From Saussurea involucrata (taxonomy: Eukaryota > Streptophyta > Magnoliopsida > Asterales > Asteraceae): a stretch of DNA of 64,000 bases. Within the stretch, counting starts at the first letter, position 1. Every line of letters begins with the position of its first letter. Of this stretch, positions 45,130 through 58,153 are shown in pieces. The notes beneath the pieces are model-generated. The model was not told where the DNA came from, did not search any database, and saw nothing but the letters and a program-made list of their open reading frames with translations. The translations under genes were made by a program, and so were the position numbers. The stretch is from NCBI GenBank assembly GCA_033807775.1, contig CM066321.1, forward strand, positions 248,608,422 through 248,672,421, in the 5' to 3' direction.

Positions 45130-48100
45130 ATGGGGTTCTTTGCCGGTCTTTTTTTTGGTGTTGCATTTGGTATTGGATTCATAGTCTGCCTTGCTCGTTA
45201 CCAGGTCATTCGATCTGCTCGTCGCGCTGATTTGGTATATCTTTTAATCCTTGCAAGATTTCATTCCTTTTTCTTGTTCTTATGATGATATGTTAATGCT
45301 TCAAAGACATAATCCGTATGACATGACCGCAATGTAATACTCTAGTTGTAGACGTCTGTCGCATGCTCAAGACTCGCAATTCTCCCATGAAATAAAAAAT
45401 TAAACATACTGTTTGTGTTGATTCGTTGGTTGATAGATGATCTTTCTTTGGATTTGAATATGTCCAAATTCTTGTGCTTTGTTATTTTAGGCTGCAACCA
45501 TTGCGGCTTTTGCAAGGATGACAGTGGCCGATTCAAGAAAGCTTCTTCCAGGAGAGTATTACCCTCCTTGGGTTGTCTTTGCAAATAGACAGAAGTTGAG
45601 TTACATTTTTATTTATTATATTGTTTCTTTTTCATATTTTGTTTGTATAGCAAAAATGAAGATAAACGGTATCCGAAAGTTGCTGATTGGTTTAGGTGTT
45701 TGATACACTTTTTGTTGTAAACTGCAGTTAAATTGGCTTAATCTCCAAATGAACAAGATCTGGCCATATGTTGATGAGGTACTTGTATTTCTGTCTTTTA
45801 GATATGTTGAATGAATTTAACTTGTGGCGAAGAACATTTCTAAACTGTTACCATTTATTTCCGGGTATTGTTTGGATGCTAGCATAGGCAGCGTCCGATC
45901 TAATAAGAAGCTCTGTAGAGCCTATACTCGAGCAATACAAGCCAATCATTTTGTCATCTATGAAGTTTTCAAAGTTGACCCTTGGTACTGTGGCTCCACA
46001 ATTTACAGGTCTGTTCAATTGCTAATTGATTTGTCAACTTCTACAGATTGCTCTAATTCATAAAAACATTAATTATAAAAAATTGGCTCCCAAGGCCCTA
46101 AGCTACCTTAGCTGCTAAAGTTCAAAATCAGTCACTCCATCCCAAAACATATCCCAAATTGATTAAATTTTCGACCGTTGAATAAGAAAAGATAAAGAAA
46201 ACCCAAAATAAAATCGATCTCCTGTGTGTCCACCAACAAACAAGTATGCAAATTTGAAGATGAATCTTTCCAAGAAATAAAATGTTATATTTTCTTGGAC
46301 AACCCAAAACCAAAATAGAAAGCATTGCACTTTTTTTTTAGGAAGGAGGTATTTTTTTCACCTTATACATCCTACTGTTCACACATAGTTCCTCATAGAC
46401 ATTAATCTTGCTTAATGAGGATGTCTCCGGTAAGATGAAAACTTCATCTATGTTCTTCATTAATGCTGTTTCTACTTCTACTATATTTAGTTAAATTAAG
46501 GTGGTTTTTCATCCGTTTTTTCAACAAATTATGAGATGACATCTGCTGTCAAGTTGATTGGTGTTCATCGACTTTGTTGATGTGTTGTAGGAGTTTCTGT
46601 GAATGAAGGTGATCCTGGGGAAATTACTATGGAATTGGAGATGCAATGGGATGGAAACCCTAATGTTATTCTTGATATTGTGACCAGAGTTGGTGTGGCT
46701 TTACCGATACAGGTTCTGTTAATTTGCTTTTAATAACATATATGTTTAATATGTATATGTAAAATGAGTTATGGACTTCTAAAACCGTTATATTTGGTAC
46801 TGTTTGTTCATAATCTGCTCATTCTTTTGAATTATGGTTTGAGATGATATCCAAATGCAATGGTATGAAAAGTCAATATCTCTACGTAAATGTGTACTTA
46901 CTTACTCCTTCAGCTTAAAATAATCATGCTGTCCGAGTTCGATGGAAAATTAATATTCTCTGAATAGCTGGTATAATCTTAGGCGTTGTTTTTTTTAGGA
47001 AAAAACTCTTGTTAGCCTCTTATGTCTGATTCGTTAAGAGGTAGGGCCATTCAGACTGTTTATTTTTTGTAAATTTTCAGAACCACTTATGTCTTATCGT
47101 CCTCTTATCTGGTAAGAGGTAGACCAACCTCTTATTTGCCTCTTATTATTTTCAATGAGTTAACCTTAATAGATCATTTCTCCCAATAGTTGGATTATAA
47201 CAAAACTCAATTTACTGTAATTAGGTGACTTTCAAATTTAAATTTATATAACTTAACTATATTATTATCGATTAAACGTATTTGTGTAAATGAATGCTAA
47301 ATTTATAATTTAGATGTAAATTTCATAGTGATGATGCATAAATATGTGAAGTTGAAAACATCTATATATACAAATTCAACACTATAATATTCTAATGGGT
47401 CAAATACATATTTTAAACGAATTCAGACATTTATCAGTTTACAAAAACAAACAATCTTATTGATTTAGATTTCAGACTTCAGACTTCGGCACCACCTCTT
47501 ATCAGTCAGAAGTGAAATAAGACATCAGACTTCAGCAAATCTTAAAAAGCAGACGCCACCTTAGGGTAATAGGCGGAGTTCTGCGGTCTCACAAGAGCTT
47601 CTTCCATAAATTACAGATATTGAATTATTCATTTATATTTTGTTCACTTCATTGAAACTTCGTGCAATAATTAATCTTGCAATTATCATTTTACTTAAGT
47701 CCTCAATTGTTCTATGGCTGATCACTAATGCCGTCTAGTTACTTATAGACAGTTATTGAGTTTCCTTCATTCACCAACCCATATTTCATCATAAAGTGTT
47801 TCTTGTAAATATTTTTATCTTCGATTTTTGTAACAGGTGAAAAATATTGCATTCACGGGCCTTTTCAGACTCATTTTCAAACCATTAGTTGACGAGTTTC
47901 CTTGTTTTGGAGCAGTTCTCTTTTCCTTGAGAGAAAAGGTGTGCCATGACTGTCATTGTTCTTTTGTAACTCAGTCATATGTATTTTCAGTTATATGTAT
48001 TTTTATATCTTTTTCATGCACAGAAACAACTGGATTTCACACTTAAAGTTATTGGTGGAGATTTATCAGCACTTCCAGGGGTGTCCGAAGCCATAGAGGT

Positions 48101-50845
48101 TTGAGCTGTCTTTTTTTGTTTTTTTTCTTTTCTTTCTTCTGTTTGTTACTGTGTGTTATTTATTACAAATCTCCCATTTTTTAAAATTACCAAGGTAAAC
48201 TCACAAATTTCCCATTGGCATCTTTACAGCATATTGATGATATTGATTTTAGTACATAAGATTGTCCCCAACTTTATCATTGTTAAAGGAATTCTAGAAA
48301 TCTGGCTAATGGTTTAACAATTTTATTAAACTATAGGCTTATTCAAACATTGTAACTTTATGCGATAGCAGCTCTATGAATGGAATACTAATGTAATTCT
48401 CATGATTTCTCTTATATAGGAAACAATCAAGGATGCAGTTGAAGATTCAATAACATGGCCAGTTCGAATTGTTATACCCATAATAGCAGGCGATTATAGG
48501 TAACTTCGTAAGTTTAGAAATGTTATCCACTTCAGGCTTCTAAGAAGTAAGAACCAAAAGACTACATTTTGACTTGAGAACATATATGGTTCAATAACTC
48601 CTATCAGAGGTCAAGTTTAAAAGAAGTCATATAAAGGACACAAGAAATATAATGGGTTGGAATATCAAAATTCCCATAATAGCGTTTTATGTATCTTTTT
48701 ACATGGTCGTGGATTGGAGTCATAAATACAGTTTTTCTGCAAAATTCAAGAAAATGTGTATGTAGAAAGACTTCCCTCCAAATCCTTACCAAATGTTGAT
48801 ATGTTTGTTTTAGTGACTTGGAGTTGAAGCCTGCTGGAATACTAGAGGTAAAGCTCATAGAAGCAAAAGAATTGACAAATAAAGACATTATCGGAAAATC
48901 TGATCCTTATGCCACTTTATTCGTACGTCCACTCCGTGACAGAATGAAGAGCAGCAAGACAATTGTAAGCAGACCGAATTTTCTTTTCAAGTTTGTTTTC
49001 TTTTTCTAGCTTGAAAAAAATGTAATTTTTTATTATTTCCATAGAACAACCAACTAAACCCCATTTGGAATGAGCATTTTGAGTTCACCGTTGAAGATCC
49101 TGTTACTCAACACTTCACAATAAGAGTGTTTGATGATGAAGGAGTTCAAGCTTCTGAATTAATTGGTTGCGCTCAAGTGGCCATAAAGGATCTTGAGCCC
49201 GGGAAGGTAAAAGATATATGGATCAAACTGGTCAAGGATTTGGTAATCCAAAGAGATAATAAGAACAGGGGCATGGTATTTTTTCTCTCTCCATCCATTT
49301 CCAACACATTTTTTAGCAGTTGTTTTGGTTTCATTTTGGCAAATCAAATATATATTTCTTTTTATACGGTTTTTAGGTGCATTTGGAGCTCTTGTATTGT
49401 CCTTTTGGCACAGAGTCTGGATTACAGAATCCATATGACCCTGACTTTAGATTAACAGATTTAGAGAAGGCCCTTAAATCTGGAATTAGTGAAACAGATG
49501 TGGATCCTGCAAAACTTGCTGCACAAAAGAAAAAAGAAGTCATAGTGAGAGGAGTTCTCTCTGTAACAGTAATGTCAGCTCAAGATTTGCCAGCCGTAGA
49601 TCTTATGGGAAAAAGTGATCCATATGTTGTACTTATGATGAAGAAAACAGAACAGAAATTGAAGACAAGGGTAAGTTCATTAACAATATAACGAAAAGTT
49701 TAGTGCCATTTGTATATATGGAAGTGGCATTCTCAAACCTGTTACAAGGTCATGGATCTGAAGAAAAAAAAATCGTTGGAAGGTCATTTAATGAAAAGAC
49801 CCAAAGTTTTTACAGTTTTTCAAGGTCTCTTGCCATCTCATTTCAAGTTTTATAGTGTTCCTCTTTTGCATTAAATGTTTCACTAAATTTTTGATTCGAT
49901 ATATTCCTTTGTTGATGATTTCTTTTTGTAGGTTATAAATAACACCTTGAATCCGGTATGGAATCAAACATTTGACTTTGTTATCGAAGATGGATTACGT
50001 GATTTGCTGATGTGTGAAGTGTGGGATCATGATACTTTTGGAAAGGTACCTCATTGTCACTGCTTCTTTAATTATACGCTGTTATGTTGCCTTTCACGTA
50101 TTCATTAATGAATAAATACACAATAGGGACCAATTACCATTGAAGATATAGTAGATTTCTTTGTTCTTTGACACAAATATTATATACATACATACCTATG
50201 TACATACATATAGATATAAATACATATATGTATATACGGAGAATATGTTCCACGCAAAATTTGTCTTTGGTTTGCAGGGGCGGATCTAGTGTAGTGGTGG
50301 GGATGGGCCCCCATTAGAAGGGGAAAAAATGTGAAATTTCTTAGGTCAAAGCACATCTTTTTTAACTTTCTACCTTAGTTTCCCCCCAGTAATTTTTCTT
50401 TTGGGACCACATAAACCAAAATAAGTAACCACTTGCGAAATCAACTAAAATTTTGAAAAAGTCTTTCGAAATCGACGAAAAAACTTAAAGTTCCTTGAAA
50501 TCAACCAGAAGAAACTTAAAAATCCTTTGAAACGGTGGATTTAGGCTAAAAATACATCGGACAATTTTACAAGCATTTAATCTACCTGCCCCCACTAGGA
50601 AAAAATCGTGGATCCGCCACTGTTGGTTTGGTTTGGATGTTCCACACAACCTTTGTTAACTGACTCATCCTTCCTTTCATCTGGTTTTGGTGTTGTATCA
50701 GGATAAGATGGGTAAATGCATCATGACACTTACTAGGGTCATATTAGAAGGTGAATTCACAGAGACATTCGACTTAGATGGATGTAAAGCGGGAAAGTTG
50801 ACTCTGCATCTCAAATGGACCCCACAAACAATAGTCCGCGATTGA
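45130..50845 (+). CDS. SYT4: Synaptotagmin-4-like, SMP and two C2 domains, 13 exons
   Basis: Coding exons: 45130-45234, 45491-45595, 45728-45778, 45888-46008, 46591-46712, 47837-47938, 48024-48098, 48420-48499, 48814-48964, 49045-49275, 49377-49670, 49932-50045, 50702-50845. They sum to 1695 bases, 564 residues. The N-terminus MGFFAGLFFGVAFGIGFIV is a hydrophobic ER anchor. Residues about 67-250 form the lipid-binding SMP domain (SVEPILEQY, FSKLTLGTVAPQFTG, WPVRIVIPIIAGDYS). C2A (about 260-385) has acidic residues D278, D284, D334 and D335; C2B (about 436-555) has D456, D462, D511 and D513, consistent with calcium binding. Plant synaptotagmins tether ER to plasma membrane and transfer lipids, like extended synaptotagmins. 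All junctions are GT-AG except exon 2/3: the frame requires exon 2 to end in AAG, but TTGAG follows, with no GT. SYT5 is the nearest alternative name; the N-terminus and KWTP end favour SYT4. Confidence 0.93.
46978..47570. mobile_element. Probable hAT-type MITE in intron 5 of SYT4-like gene
   Basis: The left part TTAGGCGTTGTTTTTTTTAG and, on the other strand, the right part AAGGTGGCGTCTGCTTTTTA are roughly inverted. Inside are repeated CTCTTAT/ATAAGAGG motifs and CAGACTTC repeats, typical of a common plant hAT-MITE group. The flanks GGTATAAT and GGTAATAG resemble each other but are not identical, so the boundaries are provisional. Confidence 0.4.
50275..50622. mobile_element. hAT-like MITE, 348 bp, in intron 12 of SYT4-like gene
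   Basis: The left end CAGGGGCGGATC pairs with the right end GATCCGCCACTG (11 of 12). The perfect 8-bp duplication TTGGTTTG lies at 50267-50274 and 50623-50630. It is 79 bases upstream of exon 13. No coding capacity. Confidence 0.9.
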
Positions 50846-51548
50846 TGAATCAAATTCAAATGTGCATCATGATCCATGGCTTTCAGCTTGTGTACATGAA
50901 AGAAAACCCACGCCAACACCTTACCGGTATGACTTTGTGACCGAATAGGAAGGAAAGGAAAGGATCCGGTTTCTTTTTCTTCTTTTAAAAACAACATTTA
51001 CCTTGATTGGATTTGTTAATTCTCTTTTCTTTCTACTAAAAGTTAACTGTAAATGACATGTAGGTGACAAATCTTTAACCAATTAAAAAGCGGTGTTGTA
51101 ATTAATAGTAGTTGAGTCTGTTGTAGAAAGACCACCATTAAATCTATTATACAGATTTAGATGTCTTCTTTTCACAAACTCATGGTGAGGCTTTAACCAA
51201 GGATTTGCAGCAATACATACATACATGATCAATCTTACCTCTGTCTGTGTATGTTGGAACAAATTTAGAGACCGAATAAGGGTTTTACATATTCCAACAC
51301 ATGAAGGTAAAATGTGAATCAAATCAATGGCTTTGATTTACTTATATGTTAAATATGAGAAAAATTAAGTAGCAACCATTGTTGAAGGAGTAAATTTTTG
51401 TTGAATATCAATCTCTACCAAAACCATTGTGAATAAACTAGAGAAATTACTAGAAAAGAAATCAATGTTGAATATCAATCACCTTTTTGTCATCTTTGCG
51501 TTTTCCAACCTAATCAATCACCTTTCATATTCCCAACACCTATGTTAA
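50846..51548 (+). other. 3' flank of the SYT4-like gene
   Basis: No further gene. AT-rich sequence that should include the 3' UTR, but no clear AATAAA signal could be assigned. Confidence 0.5.
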
Positions 51549-53352
51549 GGGGGCTGTTTGGCATTTTTTTTTTTTTAAGTGTTTATCAACTTATGCGGTG
51601 ACACACTGAAGTTTTATAAAAAGTGTTTGGATTAGCTTATAGCGATACCAAAACGCAATAAGCTGATAAACTATTTTTAAGTGTGACAAATTCTACTTAT
51701 ACATGTAAAAATGACCAAAAAATACATCCTTCAATATTATTGATTTTTTGTATTTTTAACATATAACAATTAACTTTTCATCATTTATAATAATATTTTT
51801 GACAAAAATTTATATCAATAACATCAACAATTTATTTAAAAAAAATACTAACTTAAATAACAAAAAATTATACAAATAACATTAATAATTTATAACAAAA
51901 ATAATAGATCTTTGGAACAAAAAAAATTACTAGATCGCCATTTATAATGTAATATTTTTATAACCAAAATATCAGTAACACAAATCGATCATCATTTATA
52001 ATAAATCTTCATCTTGACTCGTTAGTTCTCCGGCAATCGTATCTCTTACTGCACTCATATATAGATCTTCATTCCTACGACGTGAACTTGTGTTTTCATG
52101 TGTTTCATTATTGCTACCACATCCTTCATCATCAACATCCGTACGAGGATTGTATGATTCTTGTTGCGCCATGTCAAATGCTTCGTCGAAACTACCGTTC
52201 ATTCTAATATAATTGTGAATTGTCATCGACGCTAGCACTATATTTACATGTGTCTCGTAGGAGTAATTGACATGCATATCTTTTAGTATTGCCCATCTAG
52301 CTTTCCATACTCCAAACGTTCGTTCAATAACATTTCTGAGTGACGAGTGATGATAGTTAAATGTCCCTTTTGCTCTTTTAGGAGCACGTATTGCAACAGT
52401 TTGTCCACGACGAGAATCAAGTATGTGATAACGAATATTTGTTCCTTTGTATGGACCTAAATAACCTTTAGTATTTGGATATTCGGCATCAACAACATAA
52501 TACTTATCCGTCATAAAAAATAAACAAATTATGTTACTCGTTTCTAATGGTATGAGAAAATAAAATTTTGTATTACTACAAAAAAAATACTAACCACCGG
52601 TTGGATGTGGAAATTTAAGCTCAGGTCTACGTAAGGCTTCATAAAATATTCGTGTGTCATGTGCAGTTCCCTCCCATCCGGCCCATGCAAATGTAAAGCA
52701 CATATTGAAATCACAAAGTGCCATGATATTTGAGTCGCATATCTTTTCTGACCAATGTATTTCTCTTGCTCATGCTCCCGAACTGATGCCCTTACGTGTG
52801 TCCCATCGATAGCGCCGATACAATCCTACACATATAACATAATTTATTATTCTATTAAATGTTACAATCAAATAAGAAGCAAAAAATAAGAAGTACCTTG
52901 AACATTGGATAATAACGAGGGTTAGTTAAAATATGCACGGGTACATCTTCATTGTAAGTTGCATTTGGCTTTATGATGTCCGCACTTAACCGAAGCACAG
53001 CTTCCAAAACAACATGCAAATCCCTACTAATAGTTTCTCCGGAATGATTAAAAGTTTCTTGAATAAACCTATTCCCAAATCCATGTGCTAAAATCATCAA
53101 GAAAATACCAACAGACTCCTCAACACATATATTACGTGTTCGCTTAAACCCGTAACGTGTAACAAGATCTAAACATAACATTTTGAATACTGGGACATGT
53201 ACTTTGAAATCTTCGTAACAACGTCTAGGATGACCGTTAAGTATTTCATGAATAAAGATGTTTCCTGTACGAGAAGATGTGTGGCAAGGTGTACGTGTGT
53301 TATTCAATCTATGACCTATTATTATCCCTTTGACAGCTACTGCACACAACAT
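51549..53352 (-). pseudogene. PIF/Harbinger transposase gene, three exons, one frameshift
   Basis: Minus-strand exon 1 from the ATG at 53352 to about 52894 (MLCAVAVKGIIIGHRLNN, EILNGHPRRCYEDFKVHVPV). A GTACTT...TGTAG intron follows to about 52825. Exon 2 carries DCIGAIDGTHVRASV, REHEQEKYIGQK, then a one-base loss near 52735, then AWAGWEGTAHDTRIFYEALR. A second intron is followed by the last exon 52514-51996 (YYVVDAEYPNTKGYL, HHSSLRNVIERTFGVWKARW). These are DDE residues and motifs of the Harbinger nuclease. A likely terminal end GGGGGCTGTTTGGCA starts at 51549 after TAA, the usual 3-bp target. The opposite end and the Myb-like partner ORF were not found. Confidence 0.82.
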
Positions 53353-53354
53353 TA

Positions 53355-53779
53355 GCTAGTTGTTCTCCTCTTCCAAATAATTTACTTGATTATCATCATT
53401 CGAATCAGAATCATCACTATCCATCCTATCAATATATACAAAAAAAAATCAAACATGTTGTCAAACAATAATTAAAAAGGATAGATAATCTCAAAAGTAA
53501 AACACATTCTCAAACAATAATTAAAAATGATAGATAATCTCAAATGTAACACATTCTCAAAGTTATGCTTCATGTGTCTAACTTGGGACTTAGAAAGGGA
53601 TGGAAGTCAATCAGATCATATGGGTTATGATTTATCAAAACGCTGTTGTTCCATGTATAGAATATCCCATGTGCCCTTTCCATGATATACTCTAGATAGG
53701 TGATGGCCTTATGTGCAAAGGTTCTGAACTTGATTCATGTACCGTTTTGATTCCCCGTTTGAAAAATACTAAGTGTGGA
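53355..53779. other. Intergenic, with a short tandem repeat
   Basis: Two-plus copies of a roughly 52-bp unit containing TCAAACAATAATTAAAAA and GATAGATAATCTCAAA (53455-53560). The remainder is unassigned. Confidence 0.5.
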
Positions 53780-54602
53780 TGTTGGTCCCAACTATGGAGT
53801 AGCAAAGATAACAAGTATTGTAGAAAGGGGGTGAATACAATACACAAAATTTTCACTTAATTAATTCTTTATTGATTTCAAATCAAGAATTACACATAGA
53901 AAACTACAGATTGTTGCGGAACAGAACATATAAAATATGTTCAAACAATCTTACACAAAGACACAAAGAGAATGAAGAACAAATGAAAATACACTTAGAC
54001 AAACAATGAACTTCTTTGAGAGAGAAAGGAATTGCCAACACTTGTGAGCCTTGAGAAATTGTAAACTGGTAATCTTTGCAAGGAAGGAGACGTCCTCTTT
54101 ATATAGTGCCTCATGCATTAAATACATGGACACTTGTCAAGCATGGGTAGGAAGGCAGGTTCTTCTGTAAAGTACTGGGATGTACCTTTTGTCTTGAAGC
54201 GTTGACTTGCAGTGTTATAGTCGACCTTTCTTGAAAGAGATAAGAAAGTCAAACAACCTTTTCCTGATCTTCGGATGATGTCTCCATCAATGCAAGATAT
54301 CATAAATATTTTTTTGCAGAGAAAGTACAATACTTGCCGAAGACTTCTAGCCGAAGATGTCTTCAAGTGATCCTGGTCGAAGACTAAGATGTCTTCAAGT
54401 AGCAGCTTAACCTTTGACTGAGAAGTCCATCTTCAATCCGCTTTGAAAATGCACTTCTTCTTTGTCTTCGGTTGATCTTCGACTTCACCGAACATTTTTT
54501 GTGTTATAATTAAGCTGCTTGTAAAGAACCTAAAAAATATTCTAAGTATGAAATGCGTAAAAATGAAAGACTGGAGGTCATCTTCAAATCTTATGTGACC
54601 CA
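53780..54602 (-). repeat. Sirevirus-type 3' LTR (823 bp)
   Basis: On the plus strand it begins TGTTGGTCCC like the LTR at 7742 and shares layout: GTAGAAAGGGGG, TTTATTGATT, TTGTTGCGG, and a minus-strand TATA box (CTATATAAAGAGG, about 54092-54106). It ends about TGTGACCCA at 54602, beside a polypurine tract. It is a different family from the one at 7742, because the recurring hexamer here is TCTTCG/CGAAGA. Confidence 0.75.
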
Positions 54603-54990
54603 AAAATCTCCCCCTATTTGAGGATGACATCCATACTTAAAACTGAGAAGTAAATACTGAATAATTCATTTTGACCCTTGTTTACTCTTTTTGGGTTCTT
54701 TTCACATAGTCCATTCTATTTGTTTTTTTGGATTTTCTAAGTGTATCCGACATTTACAAGTAAGATGAAATAATAAAGTATAGTTGTACAAACTGATAAA
54801 TAACTAATAAATGGAAATTGTACTTGTATTAAATACTTGAAAGAAATAAAGTTGAAATTACAAGTACAATGCAAAAGATAGTAATATTGATATGATATTT
54901 TTTGTGTAATATATTTTCATATAACACTTGTTTTAATAAATTTAACGTGACAGGCTGATAGCACATGATATTGTCTCCTATGGGCTACAA
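54603..54990 (-). other. Sirevirus polypurine tract and adjacent 3' internal remnant
   Basis: The minus strand reads AATAGGGGGAGATTTTTG at about 54603-54621, a polypurine tract before the LTR. The rest is non-coding AT-rich sequence; the remainder of the element is missing. Confidence 0.6.
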
Positions 54991-55000
54991 ATTACAATTA

Positions 55001-56160
55001 GAGTAAATTACATAAATCGTCCCTGATGTTTGGTCCCTTTTTGGATATGGTCCCTATTTCGAAAAAATTACACGGATCGTCCCTGAGGTTAGACAAACCG
55101 CACGAAATTGGTCCCTCCCTCTAACGCCGTTTCTTTTTCAGCCGTTAAGTTGATCACGTGAGTGGCATGTGAGGGGTAAAATAGTCATTTTACTGTTCAT
55201 CATCTCCTAAAAGTGACCACCACCACCATCAACCTATCACCACCACCACCACCACCACAACCACCACCACCACCATCATCAACCCATCACCACCACCACG
55301 AACATCATCAACCCATCACCACCACCACCACCATCAACCTATCACCACCACCACCACCATCATTTTCCGGCTAAACTCGTTTTTCCGGCGAGCTCTTCCA
55401 ACACACCGTACTTAATAAAATATTGATGAAAATCCATTATGGATGTTGCTTCTCGATCAAAATATCAAAATAAATCAATTTGAGATGAAATTTATGCAGA
55501 AATCCGGTGAAGATGTTGATTTTCGACGAAGCCCGGTTTTCCGGCGAGTGCTCCGGCGATGCTGAAACATGCAGATTTCTCAACCAAAATCGAAACTGGA
55601 AATTTCTTTCTTTTCCAAATGCAAAAACAAAAAGGTTTGGAATGGTTTTATGAATTAAAACACATCCAAATGTCAAAACCCATTAAACTTTTCTTTCTGT
55701 CTGTGTGTATGTATATGTATGTATATATATATATATATATATTTCTTTCTGTGTGTATGTATATGTATATATATATTGTATCTGTGTGTGTGTGTATATA
55801 TAAAGAAAGAGAGAAGAAAGAAATATGATGGTTGTGGGTTGACGATGGTGGTGATGGGTTGATGGTGGTGGTGGTGGTGGTGGTGATGATGGGTTCATGA
55901 TGGTGGTGGTGGTGATGGGTTGTTGGTGGTGGTGGTGGTGGTGGTCACTTTTAGGAGATGATGAACAGTAAAATGACTATTTTACCCCTCACATGTCACT
56001 CACGTGATCAACTTAACGGCTGAAAAAGAAACGGCATTAGAGGGAGGGACCAATTTCGTGCGGTTTGTCTAACCTCAGGGACGATCCGTGTAATTTTTTC
56101 GAAATAGAGACCATATCCAAAAAGGGTCCAAACATCAGGGACGATTTATGTAATTTACTC
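55001..56160. mobile_element. MULE-like element with long inverted repeats (1160 bp)
   Basis: The perfect 9-bp duplication TTACAATTA (54992-55000 and 56161-56169) is diagnostic of Mutator-like elements. Both ends start GAGTAAATTACATAAATCGT. The arms pair over about 215 bp (to the TAAAAGTGACC region) and are extended by CACCAC-rich DNA on the left and GTGGTG-rich DNA on the right. The middle (about 55370-55700) holds GC-richer sequence with CTTTTTCCGGCGAG-like blocks, then TA/TG repeats. No transposase. Confidence 0.92.
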
Positions 56161-56169
56161 TTACAATTA

Positions 56170-58153
56170 TAATGTGATAAAGGGCTTGTATTGCTAAGTT
56201 TTAAATTACAAGGACTTCTGATTAATTATGTTATAGTTAAGGATATTTTAGCAAATTCACCTTACTTTTAGGTACAACCATCTTTTCGTGGAGTACAAAT
56301 TAAGTTTGTTATTAAAGACAACTCATTAAAGTCAAATGAGTTTAATCTTGGACTCATTAGGTGGAAATTAGATGCAGCCCACTAACAAATATGTAGAAAT
56401 TTTAGTCCCTTAACTTTGAAAATATATCATTTTTGGTCCTTTGAGTTTTGGTATGTTTTAGGTGGACCATTTATATACTTTATTTAAACCTCAAATTGGT
56501 CATTTCTTGTGACTTGGTTTAATTACTTTCGTATGGAACTCTATTATGCATTGAACTACTTTATGGTTACAAGAACGTTCACATGCATGTTTATGTGATT
56601 ACATGATGATACAACTATTCTTTCTTGTTTATTGGCCAATAAAACTAAAAGTAATGTCATAGATGATCAATCCTAATTTGAAAGCAACTCTTGAACTTGA
56701 AGAAGAAAATACGTCTACTTAGTCATTGATTAGGTTTTGCATTTGAGTCCTTGGACTTGTCGTTTCATGTCAATCAAGCCCTTAGGCCTAACTTCATTGG
56801 CTCATTACTTTGCACATTACCATATAAAGGAACAAAAATATATTTTTAATCAGCATCGTCGTCTTCATATAGTCTTTTTCTATTTTAGAATTTTAGAAAA
56901 ACCTCAAAGTTACAAAATAGAAAATTAATTTCATTTAAAACAAAATATTAAATACACAAGTTAATATATTTTTCATAGTTTTTAATTTTTAATGATCAAA
57001 ATTCATCATTTTTCGTAAAAAGACCTAAAATGAAGAAATTAAAACATAACATACCAAATCACAGAATTAGGCATAGAATCAACATAGGTTGGTAAGTTTT
57101 TGGTTCACAAACATATATATGGTAGGAGACTAGGAGTTGTGGCATTTAGGGAATCTTTGGATGCGTGATTTGAACTTGATTAACGCGACTTTAATTAACA
57201 ATAATTAATTGTTGATTGATGCATGTTGAAAGTGATTCTAATTTTGATTATCAATAAGTAAGATAATCAGTTTTTGGCAATTAGTTTCATACTAGATACA
57301 ACAAAATTGCTTATCCAAGGATAAATAAAATTACTTATTTACCCCTCATTTTTACCTTAATCTATCCCTCAATCAATCCTTCAACGATATGTAAGAATGT
57401 TTCTTTTGGTCATTTTATTTATCAATTCCTTAAATAATTAAAAAAATCAAACACGTCATAAGATGGCAATTGCGGTAGATACGTATCCAATTTCTATTTC
57501 AAGTTTGATGCCGTATTTAAATATGCTTGTAACTTTAGTAATTTATATTGTTAATTTCAGGCTCTATGATCCAAACCCTCCAAAACTTACCCTAAACTAA
57601 GAACTATCATCGATGTTGAAAATGAAAAATATGACTTTTGTGATTTTTATTCTTGTAGAACTCAAAAAGATCTGGCAAATGACATGGATGAAGGAGAAAA
57701 TTGATGATTGAAGACACAAAATAATGTGATATCTTACCTGTATTAAGGAGAAATCACATGTATAGGGGGTGTTTTGATGTGTGTTTTTAAGTGACTACAT
57801 CATGATATTTAATAATCAAATTAGATAATCAATTGTAATAAAATGTATTGTAAAAAACAATTCTAATATATATTTTTGCTGCTTGAACTACAAATAATTA
57901 GTTGTATTAGATTAAAGTATAGTAAATTTTTAGGGTTGTTCTTATAATTTAGAATTTTCATTTTTTTTGGGGGGAGGGGGTGTTAATAAAAGTGAAAGAT
58001 GAGAACTTCAAAGAGAGGTCGAAGGAAAAGATGAGAAATAATAAAATACTCCTAAATGAACGCATGTGGTGTAACTTAAGAATTGTAATTGGTATGAAGG
58101 GTTAAACTTGCGAATTGACTTAAGTGTAGGGGACCAAAATTCTAATTTACATT
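56170..58153. other. AT-rich intergenic DNA, nothing assigned
   Basis: Stops in all frames. Phrases such as TTTAGTCCCTTAACTTTG (about 56401) and GGTCATTTCTTGTGACTTG resemble decayed repeat ends, but no boundaries or target duplications could be found. Confidence 0.5.

Noticed and set aside
45824..46063. Open frame MAKNISKLLPFISGYC over the SYT4-like gene
   Set aside because: It reads through exon 4 in the wrong frame. The correct exon 4 is 45888-46008 with clean splice sites.
55559..55828. Open frame MLKHADFSTKIETG inside the MULE
   Set aside because: Its second half is microsatellite-derived (YIYIYI), and the first half has no recognisable domain. It is mentioned only as possible captured sequence.
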